Origin: Mycobacteriaceae bacterium
GTDB taxonomy: Bacteria; Actinomycetota; Actinomycetes; Mycobacteriales; Mycobacteriaceae
Assembly: GCA_029977845.1 (NCBI GenBank)
Contig: JAPOKC010000001.1
Location: forward strand, 62,001-126,000
Length of the DNA: 64,000 nt
Reading direction: 5' to 3'
Shown here: positions 1 through 9,228 of the stretch, piece after piece
How the letters are laid out: each line of letters starts with the position of its first letter
How positions within the stretch are numbered: the first letter of the stretch is position 1
The notes under the pieces: generated by a model
Told to the model about the DNA's origin: nothing
Database searches by the model: none
The model's input: the letters and a program-made list of their open reading frames with translations, nothing else
Translations under genes and position numbers: made by a program

Positions 1-1
1 A

Positions 2-106
2 CGCATCGCCTTTTCGCTGCTTCGCCACCCGCGGAAGAACATGGAGTTCCCGGCCAAACACGAGCGGCTGATCACCGCGGCGGAATTGATGCGTTACGGG
101 TTCTAA
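2..106 (+). CDS. C-terminal fragment of an unidentified protein (RIAFSLLRHPRKNMEFPAKHERLITAAELMRYGF*), truncated by window start
   Basis: Open frame from base 2 to TAA at 104-106. Confidence 0.5.
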   Translation, partial: RIAFSLLRHPRKNMEFPAKHERLITAAELMRYGF

Positions 107-178
107 CCCCGCCAGAGGCCACGCGGGGTTGCTAACCCCGCCAGAGGCCACGCGGGGTTGCTAACCCCGCCAGAGGCC
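105..178. repeat. 29-bp tandem repeat, about 2.5 copies (AACCCCGCCAGAGGCCACGCGGGGTTGCT); each unit is a hairpin (AACCCCG...CGGGGTT)
   Basis: Copies at 105-133, 134-162 and partial 163-178 read directly. Confidence 0.9.
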
Positions 179-1012
179 CGAGCCGCGGATCGTCTCGGCG
201 ATCGCCTCGAGTACCCGCGCGTCGTGCGGCACCGGTAGATACACGATCGCCAGGTCGAGACCTTCGGCCCCCAGCGCGATGGTGTCCTCGATGACCGCCC
301 GGTAGCCACGGTCCGGGTCGTACCTGATGTGCGCGGACAGCAGGATCTCCTTGGGATCGCGACCCACATCGGCGCAGTGCGCGGCCAGTACGTCGCGCTT
401 GCGGGCGAACTCCTGCGCAGTGCCGCCCATGAAGTTCCAGTGCTGCGCGTACTTCGCGGTGATCCGCAACGTCCGCTTCTCGCCGCTGCCACCGATACAG
501 ATCGGTGGGTGCGGACGTTGCGGCCCCTTGGGTTCGTTGCGCGCCGCCTTCAGTCGGTAGAACCGACCGTCGAAGTCGGTGGTCTCCTGACTTAGCAAGC
601 CGATCAAAACCTGACAGGCCTCCTCGAACCGATCGAAGCGGTCGGTCATGCCGCCGAGTTCGATGCCGTAGGCACCGGACTCCTCCTCATTCCAACCGGC
701 ACCGATGCCGAGTTCAAGCCGGCCTCCGGAGATGATGTCCAGCGCCGCAGCCATATTCGCCAACACCGTCGGATGGCGGTAATGGATTCCGGTGACCAGG
801 GTGCCCACCCGCAGCCGGGTGGTCGCCTGAGCCAGCGCGGTCAGTGTGGTCCAGCCCTCCAGGCACGGTCCGGTCGAGTCGGAGAAGATCGGATAGAAGT
901 GGTCGAAGGTCCAGCCGGACTCGAAGATCTCGATATCGTCGGCGGCCCGCCAGACCGACAACATGTCGGCCCAGGTGGTGTTCTGCGGGGCGGTTTTGAA
1001 AGCGAAGCGCAC
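161..1012 (-). CDS. LLM-class F420-dependent oxidoreductase
   Basis: ORF 283 aa; luciferase-like motifs (LRVGTLVTGIHYRHPTVLANMAAALDIISGGRLELGIGAGWNEEE). Confidence 0.9.
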   Translation of the reverse strand: MRFAFKTAPQNTTWADMLSVWRAADDIEIFESGWTFDHFYPIFSDSTGPCLEGWTTLTALAQATTRLRVGTLVTGIHYRHPTVLANMAAALDIISGGRLELGIGAGWNEEESGAYGIELGGMTDRFDRFEEACQVLIGLLSQETTDFDGRFYRLKAARNEPKGPQRPHPPICIGGSGEKRTLRITAKYAQHWNFMGGTAQEFARKRDVLAAHCADVGRDPKEILLSAHIRYDPDRGYRAVIEDTIALGAEGLDLAIVYLPVPHDARVLEAIAETIRGSGLWRG

Positions 1013-1021
1013 CGCATGACG

Positions 1022-3622
1022 CTACTGCGGCGGCACCCCGCCGGGCGGAGGTGGTGGCGAAACCGGTTCGGGCGCGGGTGGCGGAGGGGGCGGCGGGGGC
1101 GGAGGCGGCGGCGGGGAAGCTTCCGGAGCCGGCGGGGGAGCGGGCGCCAGGACCGGAACCGTGATCGGCGGCAGGCCGGGGATCTCGATTACGTTGAACT
1201 CAGGTGGGGCGCCATCCGGCGGCGGCGGGGGTGGCGGTTCGATAACGGTGTCCTCGGGTTCGCGAGAAACCGGTGGCGGTGCCGGCGCGATCCCGTTACT
1301 GGTGTTGATCGTGATGATCGAACCACGGAGCGCGGAGCCGGTCGGCGTCGTGCCGATGATCGATCCCGCTGCCGCCGTGCTGTTGATCGGTGTTGGTTGA
1401 TCCGACACCTGGAAACCTGCGGCCTTGATTCGTTGTTTGGCAATCTCGAGGTTGAGTCCCGCAACATTCGGGACGCTGATGCCGGGTGCGCCGTTGACGT
1501 AGCGCGGATCAGTCGGCGGCATGGTGACCGGGCCGAACGAGCTTGCGATCGGGCTCATTGCCAGGAACCACGTCTGCGCCGGTGATGTTCCGCCATAAAG
1601 GTTTCCGCCGCCGCCGCACTTCCGAAGAGGGAACGCGCACAGGGCCGCCGGCTTCGGCGAGTCGTCGAAGACGTAGCTGGCGGCGGCCAGCTGGTTGGTG
1701 TAGCCGAGGAACCCCGACGAGCGATGGGACTCGGTGGTACCGGTCTTGCCGGCCATCGGGAGACCCCAGCCGACCGAACCCGCCGCAGCGGCCGCCGTTC
1801 CTATCGTGGTGTCCTTGGCAAGGGCGTTGGACAGTGTGTTCGCCAATCCCTCGGGCACGGCCTGCTCGCACTTGGCGGTGGGAATGCTCACCTCCTTGCC
1901 GTGCCGGTCGAGGACCTTGTCGATCGGGGTGGGCGGACACCAGACTCCCCCGGATGCCAGGGTCGCGGCGACGTTGGACAACTCCAGCGGGTTCACCTCG
2001 AAGGGCCCGAGCGTGAAGGACCCGATGTTGGACCGTTTGATGTAGTCGGCGAGACTCTCGTCGCTCTTCGGCTCGTAGGCCCGCGCGGTGCCGGGTTCGG
2101 CGTAGGAGCGCAGCCCCAGGCGCACCGCCATGTCGACGGCACGCCCCACTCCAACCTGCTGAATCAGCTTCGCGAATGCGGTGTTCGGTGACAGTGCCAG
2201 CGCATCGGCCATGCTCAGCGGACTGCGGTACCCGCCGGCGTTCTTGACACACCAGGTCCTTGGTGGGCAACCGGGAGCGTTGCTGTCGCCCAGACCCCGT
2301 CCCTGGAAAGTTTGCGGAACGTCGAGCGCAGCGTTGATGCCCATACCCATTTCGAGTGCGGCCGCGCTGGTGAATATCTTGAAGATCGAACCGGCGCCGT
2401 CGCCGACGAGAGTGAACGGCTGTGGTTGCACGGTTTGGCCGGCTTCGAGTTTGAGCCCGTACGAGCGGTTGTCGCCCATCGCCACAACCCGGTGGGCGTC
2501 CTTGCCGGGACGAATCACGCTCATCACACTGGCGACACTGTCGAGGGTGGGACTGGCGACGGCGTTGATCGCCTGCTTGAGCGGCGCCTGGACCTTGGGA
2601 TCCAGTGTGGTCTTGATCAGATATCCGTTGCGGGCGACATCCTGCTTGCTGAGGCCGGCTTTGGCGAGGTAGTCCAGGGCGTAGTCGCAGAAGAAGGCCC
2701 GATCGCCCGCGGCGATGCAGCCCTGGGCGATCGAATTCGGTTGCGGCAGAATGCCTAACGAGGTCTGCCGGGCGGCGCGCAGTTCGTCGGCATGTTCGGG
2801 AAGGTTCTCGATCATGGTGTCCAGCACGAGATTTCGCCGGTCGAGCGCGCCTTGCGGATTGGTGTAGGGGTTCAGGGCGCTGGTGGACTGCACCAGTCCG
2901 GCCAGTAACGCCGACTGCTGCCAGTTCAGCGAAATGGCATCGACGCCGAAGTACGTCCGCGCCGCATCCTGAACACCGTATGAGCCGTTGCCGAACGGAA
3001 CTAGGTTGAGATAGCGGGTCAGAATCTCCGGTTTGGTGAGGATCTTGTCCAAGGCCAGGGCTGTCCGGATCTCGCGGAATTTCCGGGTGGGAGTGGTCTC
3101 GATCGCCGCTGCACGCTCAGCGTCGGTCTCCGCGTTGACCAACAGGTTGAAATTCTTGACGTACTGCTGCTCGATCGTTGACCCGCCGCGGGTGTCACCG
3201 CCGCCTTTCAGGAATCCGGCCAGACCGGTCAGCGTGCCCTGGAGGTCTACGCCGTTGTGGGCGGCGAAGCGCTTGTCCTCGATGGACACGATCGCCAGCT
3301 TCATCGTGTCTGCGATCCGTTCGGAGGGCACCTCGAACCGGCGTTGCACATAAATCCACGCGATCGGTTTACCGGTGCTGTCGACCATCGTGGACACCGC
3401 CGGAACATCGCCGTCGACGATGTTGGCCGAACCCTGCGTGACGGATTCCGAGGCGCGGTTGCTTGCGGCGCCGAGACCGCCGACGACTGGGAAGAGCAGT
3501 CCTGCGACCAGAACTCCTGACAGCACACAGAAGAGCGCCATCCGGGCCAGGGCCGGTCTAAGACGCTCCGGGGCCCTCAGGTGCCGGTCCAACACCCCGC
3601 AAAGACTAGGCCCATCGCGCAT
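1022..3622 (-). CDS. ponA3: Class A penicillin-binding protein (transglycosylase/transpeptidase) with C-terminal PASTA domain and Pro-rich tail; PonA3-like
   Basis: EDKRFAAHNGVD and GGSTIEQQYVKN transglycosylase motifs, KTGTTE transpeptidase motif, PASTA-like VPNVAGLNLEIAKQRIKAAGF, poly-Pro C-terminus. Confidence 0.8.
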   Translation of the reverse strand: MRDGPSLCGVLDRHLRAPERLRPALARMALFCVLSGVLVAGLLFPVVGGLGAASNRASESVTQGSANIVDGDVPAVSTMVDSTGKPIAWIYVQRRFEVPSERIADTMKLAIVSIEDKRFAAHNGVDLQGTLTGLAGFLKGGGDTRGGSTIEQQYVKNFNLLVNAETDAERAAAIETTPTRKFREIRTALALDKILTKPEILTRYLNLVPFGNGSYGVQDAARTYFGVDAISLNWQQSALLAGLVQSTSALNPYTNPQGALDRRNLVLDTMIENLPEHADELRAARQTSLGILPQPNSIAQGCIAAGDRAFFCDYALDYLAKAGLSKQDVARNGYLIKTTLDPKVQAPLKQAINAVASPTLDSVASVMSVIRPGKDAHRVVAMGDNRSYGLKLEAGQTVQPQPFTLVGDGAGSIFKIFTSAAALEMGMGINAALDVPQTFQGRGLGDSNAPGCPPRTWCVKNAGGYRSPLSMADALALSPNTAFAKLIQQVGVGRAVDMAVRLGLRSYAEPGTARAYEPKSDESLADYIKRSNIGSFTLGPFEVNPLELSNVAATLASGGVWCPPTPIDKVLDRHGKEVSIPTAKCEQAVPEGLANTLSNALAKDTTIGTAAAAAGSVGWGLPMAGKTGTTESHRSSGFLGYTNQLAAASYVFDDSPKPAALCAFPLRKCGGGGNLYGGTSPAQTWFLAMSPIASSFGPVTMPPTDPRYVNGAPGISVPNVAGLNLEIAKQRIKAAGFQVSDQPTPINSTAAAGSIIGTTPTGSALRGSIITINTSNGIAPAPPPVSREPEDTVIEPPPPPPPDGAPPEFNVIEIPGLPPITVPVLAPAPPPAPEASPPPPPPPPPPPPPAPEPVSPPPPPGGVPPQ

Positions 3623-3690
3623 GGCGGTCCAGTAAGGCCCGGTCGCTGGCTATTGGCGCAGAATTCGCTGAACGGTCTGTTCCCTCCGGA

Positions 3691-4173
3691 TCATTCCGGG
3701 GCGACCACGACAATTCCGTCATCGTCGCTGAAGGCCAGGTCGCCGGGAACGAAATCCACTCCGCCGAAGCTGATCACGATATCGCGTTCGCCCGTGCCGG
3801 TCTTGGCACTCTTGCGCGGGTTGGTGCCGAGGGCTTTGATCCCGATACCGAGGGTGCGCAGGGTCGCCGCGTCGCGGACGGCCCCGTTGATGATCAGTCC
3901 GGACCACCCGTTGGAGCGCCCCAATTCAGCGATCACATCACCGACCAGCGCGGTGTGCACCGATGCCCCGCCGTCGATGACCAGGACCCGGCCGTCGCCG
4001 TCCTCCGAGAGCACCGACTTGAGCAGGGCGTTGTCTTGGAAGCAGCGAATCGTGCTGATGCGACCGGCGAATTCCGGGTGGCCACCGAACTGACGGAATT
4101 GGGAATCGCAACTGCGTACGTCCGGACCGATGTCATCGACGAGATCGGCGGTGGGACGGAAGGAGACCGGCAC
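3691..4173 (-). CDS. rraA: RraA family protein (regulator of RNase E activity / DMKMT-like, formerly menG)
   Basis: 160 aa; [41 protein letters not shown] motifs. Confidence 0.9.
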   Translation of the reverse strand: MPVSFRPTADLVDDIGPDVRSCDSQFRQFGGHPEFAGRISTIRCFQDNALLKSVLSEDGDGRVLVIDGGASVHTALVGDVIAELGRSNGWSGLIINGAVRDAATLRTLGIGIKALGTNPRKSAKTGTGERDIVISFGGVDFVPGDLAFSDDDGIVVVAPE

Positions 4174-4177
4174 CCTG

Positions 4178-4606
4178 TCAGCCTCGTCGTAGGCGACGCA
4201 GGAGCAGCGCGATGAAGCTGATCGCCGCCAGACCGATGCTCAGCGGTAGGCGAATGCTTGCCTCCCGGCTGACCGGGACCGGGCCGGTTGCGGCGCGGTC
4301 GGCCTGCCGCACCGACTCCTTGGCATTGGCCGCCGCCTTCCGGGCGGGGTTGGGGCCGGCTGTCAGAGCGGCGTGTGCCGGGGCCGGTTCCAGGGCGGGC
4401 ACCTCGGCAGGCGCCTCCAACGCGGGTTGCGGTGGCGGCGCTTTCTTCGCAGGGGTCTTCTTCGCAGGGGTCTTCTTCGCAGGGGTCTTCTTCGCGGGTG
4501 CTTTCTTCGCCGGTGCTTTCTTCGCGGGGCTCTTCTTGGCCGGTTGCTGGTCCGGCTCGTCGTGCTGGTCTGCCATCAGAGGCGCTCCTTCGCGGTCAGT
4601 GGTCAA
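4178..4606 (-). CDS. hns: Hns-like nucleoid-associated protein: Lys/Ala/Pro repeats plus C-terminal transmembrane helix (Rv3852-like)
   Basis: [35 protein letters not shown]-terminal [23 protein letters not shown]; position next to rraA and CopC-like gene. Confidence 0.75.
   Translation of the reverse strand: MTTDREGAPLMADQHDEPDQQPAKKSPAKKAPAKKAPAKKTPAKKTPAKKTPAKKAPPPQPALEAPAEVPALEPAPAHAALTAGPNPARKAAANAKESVRQADRAATGPVPVSREASIRLPLSIGLAAISFIALLLRRLRRG
4440..4540. repeat. 15-bp tandem coding repeat encoding the K-K-(T/A)-P-A units of the Hns-like protein
   Basis: Repeated gtcttcttcgcaggg-type units read directly; approximate limits. Confidence 0.85.
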
Positions 4607-4626
4607 TCATTGCAGTGCAGGTATGT

Positions 4627-5172
4627 TCAGGACCGCCGGCGAACAGCCCACGCGGCAGCTGCTGCTACCAGTGCTGCGGCTCCAACTGCGAACGGCCACA
4701 ACGGGATCTGCCGATCGGCGGGTGCGATTGCCACGGCCGGTCCCGGTGTGCCGGCGCCCGCCGCGGTCACGGTGAAGGACCACGAACCAGACACGACGTG
4801 GCCGTCTGCGGAGGTGACCCGGTAGTTGACGGCGTAGCGGCCGGCCGGCCCGAGTGGGCGCAACGCGACGCCAGCCGTCGCGCCGTGGACCTCCGGGTCG
4901 CCGGAGGACCAGAGGTTTCCGTCGGGGCCGACCACCGTCATCGCGGCAAAGGTGGTCTGCAGGTCCTCGTTGAACGTGGCACTGACCCGGGCTGGACCAG
5001 TCGCCAGCGTTGCGTCAGCGGCCGGGTCGGTGGAGACGACCACGGTGTGGGCCGACGCCGCAGCGCCGACGTTCGACACCAGACCTGCTCCAGTCATCAG
5101 GGTCGCCAACAGGCTCGCCGCGAGGATCCGGACGACCGCTCCCGGCGTGGACACACGGACATCGTCAGACAC
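4627..5172 (-). CDS. CopC/PcoC-domain membrane protein
   Basis: AHTVVVSTDPAADATLATGPARVSATFNEDLQ, VNYRVTSADGHVVSGSWSFTV, C-terminal TM helix. Confidence 0.85.
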   Translation of the reverse strand: MSDDVRVSTPGAVVRILAASLLATLMTGAGLVSNVGAAASAHTVVVSTDPAADATLATGPARVSATFNEDLQTTFAAMTVVGPDGNLWSSGDPEVHGATAGVALRPLGPAGRYAVNYRVTSADGHVVSGSWSFTVTAAGAGTPGPAVAIAPADRQIPLWPFAVGAAALVAAAAAWAVRRRS

Positions 5173-5818
5173 CGAGCCTCGCCATCAGATCACCCTCGAT
5201 ACCGTCTAGTTGCTGGGCGATCGAGGTGTGCGCGGCCCGGCGACGCGGGCCCGGCATGGATTCCGCGGCGGTCACCGCGGCCGATAGCGCGGTGAGACGC
5301 TCCGTCGTGGCACCGACGAACTGCTTCGTCTCAGTGTCCTTGGGCTTGGCCGCCGCGATCTGGCGCAGCGAATGTTCGGCGCCGACGATACGGGCCGACA
5401 GGCGCCCGCCCTGGCCGGAGAACTGGCCGAGATCGGTCAGCGGCACACCGAGCCGGTCGGCCCGCATTTCGTCGATCGCTCCGCGGGCCGAGGTCGCGGC
5501 TCGGTAGATCACCGGGACCAGGACGGGTGCCAGCAGCCGTGACACCGTCAGGGTTCGCCGCACCCTGGAGGGGGAGATCAGCTTTCCCTCCCGGGCCGTG
5601 CGCAACTCGGTCTGGGCGACCTTGACGGCGGTGCGGTCGACATCCCGCTGTGTCTTCACCTGGGCCCGGATCGCCCTGCTCTCGGTCCGCTCGGCCGCTC
5701 TGATGCGCTTGGCCTCGTTCTTGGCCGCCAGTTTGGCGTCCAGCTTGGCACGGGCCTTGAGTGCGTGGGCTTCGGCCCGCCGGGTCGCACGACTCTTCCG
5801 CTTGCGGAACAGGCCCAT
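5165..5818 (-). CDS. Conserved mycobacterial protein (Rv3850-like, DUF6474 type)
   Basis: MGLFRKRKSRATRRAEAHALKARAKLDAKLAAKNEAKR...; synteny. Confidence 0.7.
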   Translation of the reverse strand: MGLFRKRKSRATRRAEAHALKARAKLDAKLAAKNEAKRIRAAERTESRAIRAQVKTQRDVDRTAVKVAQTELRTAREGKLISPSRVRRTLTVSRLLAPVLVPVIYRAATSARGAIDEMRADRLGVPLTDLGQFSGQGGRLSARIVGAEHSLRQIAAAKPKDTETKQFVGATTERLTALSAAVTAAESMPGPRRRAAHTSIAQQLDGIEGDLMARLGV

Positions 5819-5983
5819 CGCTGCTGCCTTTCGGGTGGATCGGGGAATGCGTTAACGGCACCCTATCGACACCGGTCGAGCCGAAGCCAAGGGGCAAATC
5901 GGCGACCTGCGGATATGCCACAATCAATCCGCACCCGCAAACTTCGGCGTCACCAGGCGCCGCCCTGTCTTGAGGGAGATGTG

Positions 5984-6763
5984 GTGAACCGGTCGCAACG
6001 ACGCGCCACGGTGATCAGGTCGATCGCCGCGGGTCTGTTGTGCGCCGGCTTCGGACTGGGCGTCGTCGCTCCGGCCTTTGCGGACAACCCCGGCGATGAC
6101 GGTCCGGCCGATGCGGGCAACCCTGTCCGCGGTAGCGCCGCCGGTTCCGCCGGCGCCGGTGATAGTCCGGCGTCCACCCGGCGGGGAATGCGGCCCGTCG
6201 CGGTGACCGACAAGCCGGAGTGGCGGCAGGACGCCGGCTGGGCCCCGGACTGGAACTGGCCGTGCCACATCAACTGGCCGCCGTGGCCGAACTGGCCGGA
6301 TATGCTGGCACCGCTCGTGTACCGGGTCAGGACGGGCATCATCCTCTTTCCCCATGCAGTGGTGACCGCTCCGCCGAGTCAACCGGTCGCGGTCGTCGGC
6401 CCACACGCCAGCGTCGCCCTGGGCGTTGCCACTGCTGAGGCGCCCGAGTCCGTGCCGCCCGATGTCGAAGCGGCCGGCCCGGCCGCGCAGTTGGCCGTCG
6501 CCGCCCCGCTCGCACCGCCGCCGCCCGCCCCGGTAACCCCGCAGCCGCCGGTACCGGAAACCGTTGCCCCGAAACCGAATTCGACGCCGAATCCGTTTCA
6601 TGCCTCGGTCCCGTCGGTGAATCTGCATGAGGTTGCGGCGGCGGCACTGCCCGGCCTGGCAGGAATCGCGGCGTTGACCGCACTGGGCGGACTCCTCGGT
6701 TACCGCCAGGCCAAAGCGGGGTATGTCCTGCGCGCAGCCGGAACGGCGCGGTTCCTGCAGTGA
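5984..6763 (+). CDS. Secreted/anchored Pro-Ala-rich hypothetical protein
   Basis: GTG start at 5984 preceded by GAGGGAG; signal peptide VIRSIAAGLLCAGFGLGVVAPAFA; Trp/Pro-rich WPCHINWPPWPNWPDML; C-terminal hydrophobic segment. Confidence 0.65.
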   Translation: MNRSQRRATVIRSIAAGLLCAGFGLGVVAPAFADNPGDDGPADAGNPVRGSAAGSAGAGDSPASTRRGMRPVAVTDKPEWRQDAGWAPDWNWPCHINWPPWPNWPDMLAPLVYRVRTGIILFPHAVVTAPPSQPVAVVGPHASVALGVATAEAPESVPPDVEAAGPAAQLAVAAPLAPPPPAPVTPQPPVPETVAPKPNSTPNPFHASVPSVNLHEVAAAALPGLAGIAALTALGGLLGYRQAKAGYVLRAAGTARFLQ

Positions 6764-6808
6764 AGACCACACAACCGACCACCGCACAACTGAGGGGGAG
6801 AGGATGAG

Positions 6809-7300
6809 ATGTCCGCATCACCCCGGGTGACGAAAGCAGTCAACTACGTGCTCTCGCTGGCGCCGGCCCATGGAGAAGTCTCTCTGGCCCGGCTGATGGT
6901 CGCCGTGGGCGTCGATCGCGGCCGTCCGATCGAGGTCATCGCGGCCGAACTTCCGCCTGGCGTCTCCGGACAGTGGCGCCAGTACGCCGACCGCGACGAG
7001 TTCCTCGTTCAGCACGGACTGCCGACCACCGAGCGGACCCTTGCCCACGAACTCGGCCACCTGGTGCTGGGACACACCGGAATGCTGGTCACCGAATTGG
7101 CCCGGGAGAAAGCCGAAGTCGCCTCCGACGATTTGATCAGTTACATGCTCAACCAGCGCACCGGATGCATGGGTCCCGGTGACGAGGACGTCGAGCAGGA
7201 GGCCGAGGACTTCGCGGCCCTGCTGTTATTCCGGCTGGGTCGGCTGCGCAGTGATCGGGCCTCGATCGTTCAGGTGCGCCTCGGAGAGGCGTTTGGTTGA
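6809..7300 (+). CDS. ImmA/IrrE-type zinc metallopeptidase domain protein
   Basis: HELGHLVLGH zinc-binding motif, EAEDFAALLL downstream Glu motif. Confidence 0.85.
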   Translation: MSASPRVTKAVNYVLSLAPAHGEVSLARLMVAVGVDRGRPIEVIAAELPPGVSGQWRQYADRDEFLVQHGLPTTERTLAHELGHLVLGHTGMLVTELAREKAEVASDDLISYMLNQRTGCMGPGDEDVEQEAEDFAALLLFRLGRLRSDRASIVQVRLGEAFG

Positions 7301-8433
7301 TCATCTGGGTCATCGCCGGTCTGCTCGGTCTTGCCACCGGACTGCGGATCGGGTGGGCGCTGGTGCACCACCAATCGGTGGTCAGCAGCGCGATGATCGT
7401 CGCGCTGGGCAGTCTCGCCGTGGTCGCCGCACTGAACTGGCCGCCGCTGACCCTGCTGGTCGACTCGGCGCTGCACTGGCCCAACGTCTCCATCGCCCTC
7501 AGCGAGGTGGCACTCGTCGGTTCGGCTGCCGGCAGTTGCGTGATGATCACCTCGGTGGCGTCGCAGCGCTCACCACGGATCACCCGCCGGTTGGCTTTCG
7601 TCCAGTACCTGTTCGCCGCCGTTATCGCGGGCACCGCGCTGGTGCTTTTCCTGCTTGAGCCGTTGCAGCCGGAGATGGCGCCGCGGGAGTATCTCGAGAG
7701 CAATCTGGGCGCCAGCACCGCGTTGACCTGGCTGGTGCCGCTGCTCTACGTGCTGCTGGTGCTGACCCTGGTGTCCTGGGTCGGGATGCGGTTGTCCAAC
7801 TCGACCCGCCGGGGGCGGGCACTGTTCGTCTTCACCGCCGGCCTGGCACTTCTACTCGCCGCGACGGCGTTCTTGCTCATCCATGCGGTGGGTAGCCGAC
7901 ATCTACTCAGCGTCGGCACAGCGGCGGCATTGCTGGTCTGCGCATTGGCTGTTGTCGCCGCCGGTTCCCTACTGCCCAGTGTCGAGGACTGGATAGGAGC
8001 CAGGCGGGAATTGCGCCTGATAGACCCGCTGCGACGGGAATTGGAGCGGCGCCATCCCGATATCGGTATCGGCGTGCGGCCGCGCGGGCCGCTGGTGTTC
8101 CGCGTCGCAGAGCGGTTGTCGCTGATCTCCGACTCTTTGTATCTCGAGGCGACGCTGGCTCAGGAGGCGCGTGGTGCCCGTCCTGAACCGGACCCGCCGG
8201 TCGGGGTGAGTCCCGCGGAACAGGCACTGACCGTGGCGCGCTGGATACATGCCGGACGCGACGAAGGCGACACGGCGTTCCCCGGCCGGGACTGGCTCAG
8301 TCAGCCGGAAAGCTGCTCGGACCGAGAATGGATCCTCGAAATTGCCAGGCAGTACCGCAACCTCACGGAACCTGGCGCAACGTCAGATCTGGCGGAGGTT
8401 GCCAGCCTCAGCGCCAAGCGGGCGGCTGGTTAA
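7297..8433 (+). CDS. Polytopic membrane protein of MAB_1171c-like family
   Basis: Seven-ish hydrophobic helices followed by cytoplasmic C-terminus; TTG start overlaps upstream stop by 4 bp; family assignment from recall. Confidence 0.6.
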   Translation: MIIWVIAGLLGLATGLRIGWALVHHQSVVSSAMIVALGSLAVVAALNWPPLTLLVDSALHWPNVSIALSEVALVGSAAGSCVMITSVASQRSPRITRRLAFVQYLFAAVIAGTALVLFLLEPLQPEMAPREYLESNLGASTALTWLVPLLYVLLVLTLVSWVGMRLSNSTRRGRALFVFTAGLALLLAATAFLLIHAVGSRHLLSVGTAAALLVCALAVVAAGSLLPSVEDWIGARRELRLIDPLRRELERRHPDIGIGVRPRGPLVFRVAERLSLISDSLYLEATLAQEARGARPEPDPPVGVSPAEQALTVARWIHAGRDEGDTAFPGRDWLSQPESCSDREWILEIARQYRNLTEPGATSDLAEVASLSAKRAAG

Positions 8434-8828
8434 TCGTCGAGGCTCTCGGCCCGGCGCAGTTCGTTGACCTTCTCAACGACACTCTGCTGAGCCTCGGGGG
8501 ACAGCCCTACGGTACGGGCGGCGATCCGCCGGACACCCTCGTCGCGCATGTGGGCGAGCCAAGTCAACTCGCGGTCCATCTTCTCGTAGTACTCGTCATC
8601 GGTGAAGTACTCCGGCTTGATCCGGAAGAAGTTGGCAAGCGCGGTCATCGTCGCCGACGACGGGTTGGTGCGGTTGCCGGAGCGCAGCTGCGACAGGTAC
8701 GGAGCCGACATCGTGATGCCCTCCGACTTGAGCGCGCCGATCACTTCGGCAGAAGTGTGAGGACCACGACCGGGCGGGTACACCGTCTCGAAAAGGCGGT
8801 TCAGTCGCGCGGCGAACGTTGTGCTCAT
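8430..8828 (-). CDS. espR: EspR, XRE/SinR-like HTH nucleoid-associated regulator
   Basis: 132-aa MSTTFAARLNRLFETVYPPGRGPHTSAEVIGALKSEGITMSAPYLSQLRSGNRTNPSSATMTALANFF; start trimmed from ORF 8430..8921. Confidence 0.93.
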   Translation of the reverse strand: MSTTFAARLNRLFETVYPPGRGPHTSAEVIGALKSEGITMSAPYLSQLRSGNRTNPSSATMTALANFFRIKPEYFTDDEYYEKMDRELTWLAHMRDEGVRRIAARTVGLSPEAQQSVVEKVNELRRAESLDD

Positions 8829-9228
8829 CTTCTCTTCCCTCCAGCTGCTCACAAGAGCCCCGTAACCCTCAGCGTATTTGCTGACCACTGTAGCGGTGAT
8901 TGTCCAAACAACCAAGTGCAAACTATTCGAACACGCCGAGATCCGGGCCGGAATGCGTTTTCGGGGGATTCCACCGGTGCCGACGGAGGGCGCGGCTGCA
9001 AGCGCTGAGCCTGTGACTTTGTGATATCAGTCAGGCGAAACGCCGGCTGCTCAGGGCGCCTGGGAACCTGGTTCCGGCAAGCCGCCGGGGCTGGCTGCCG
9101 AGCCAGTCTGGCAATCATTGGATTGCGGGGGAACCCCCGCCGATTGGTTTGCTGAGAGGAACCTGAGATTCCCAGGTAGGGCGACTTCCGTCGCCGGATG
9201 ACGGGCGCCGATCGGTTGCCAGGCCGGC

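Noticed and set aside
105-178. CRISPR-like repeat
   Set aside because: Units are directly adjacent with no spacers and no cas genes; simple tandem duplication.
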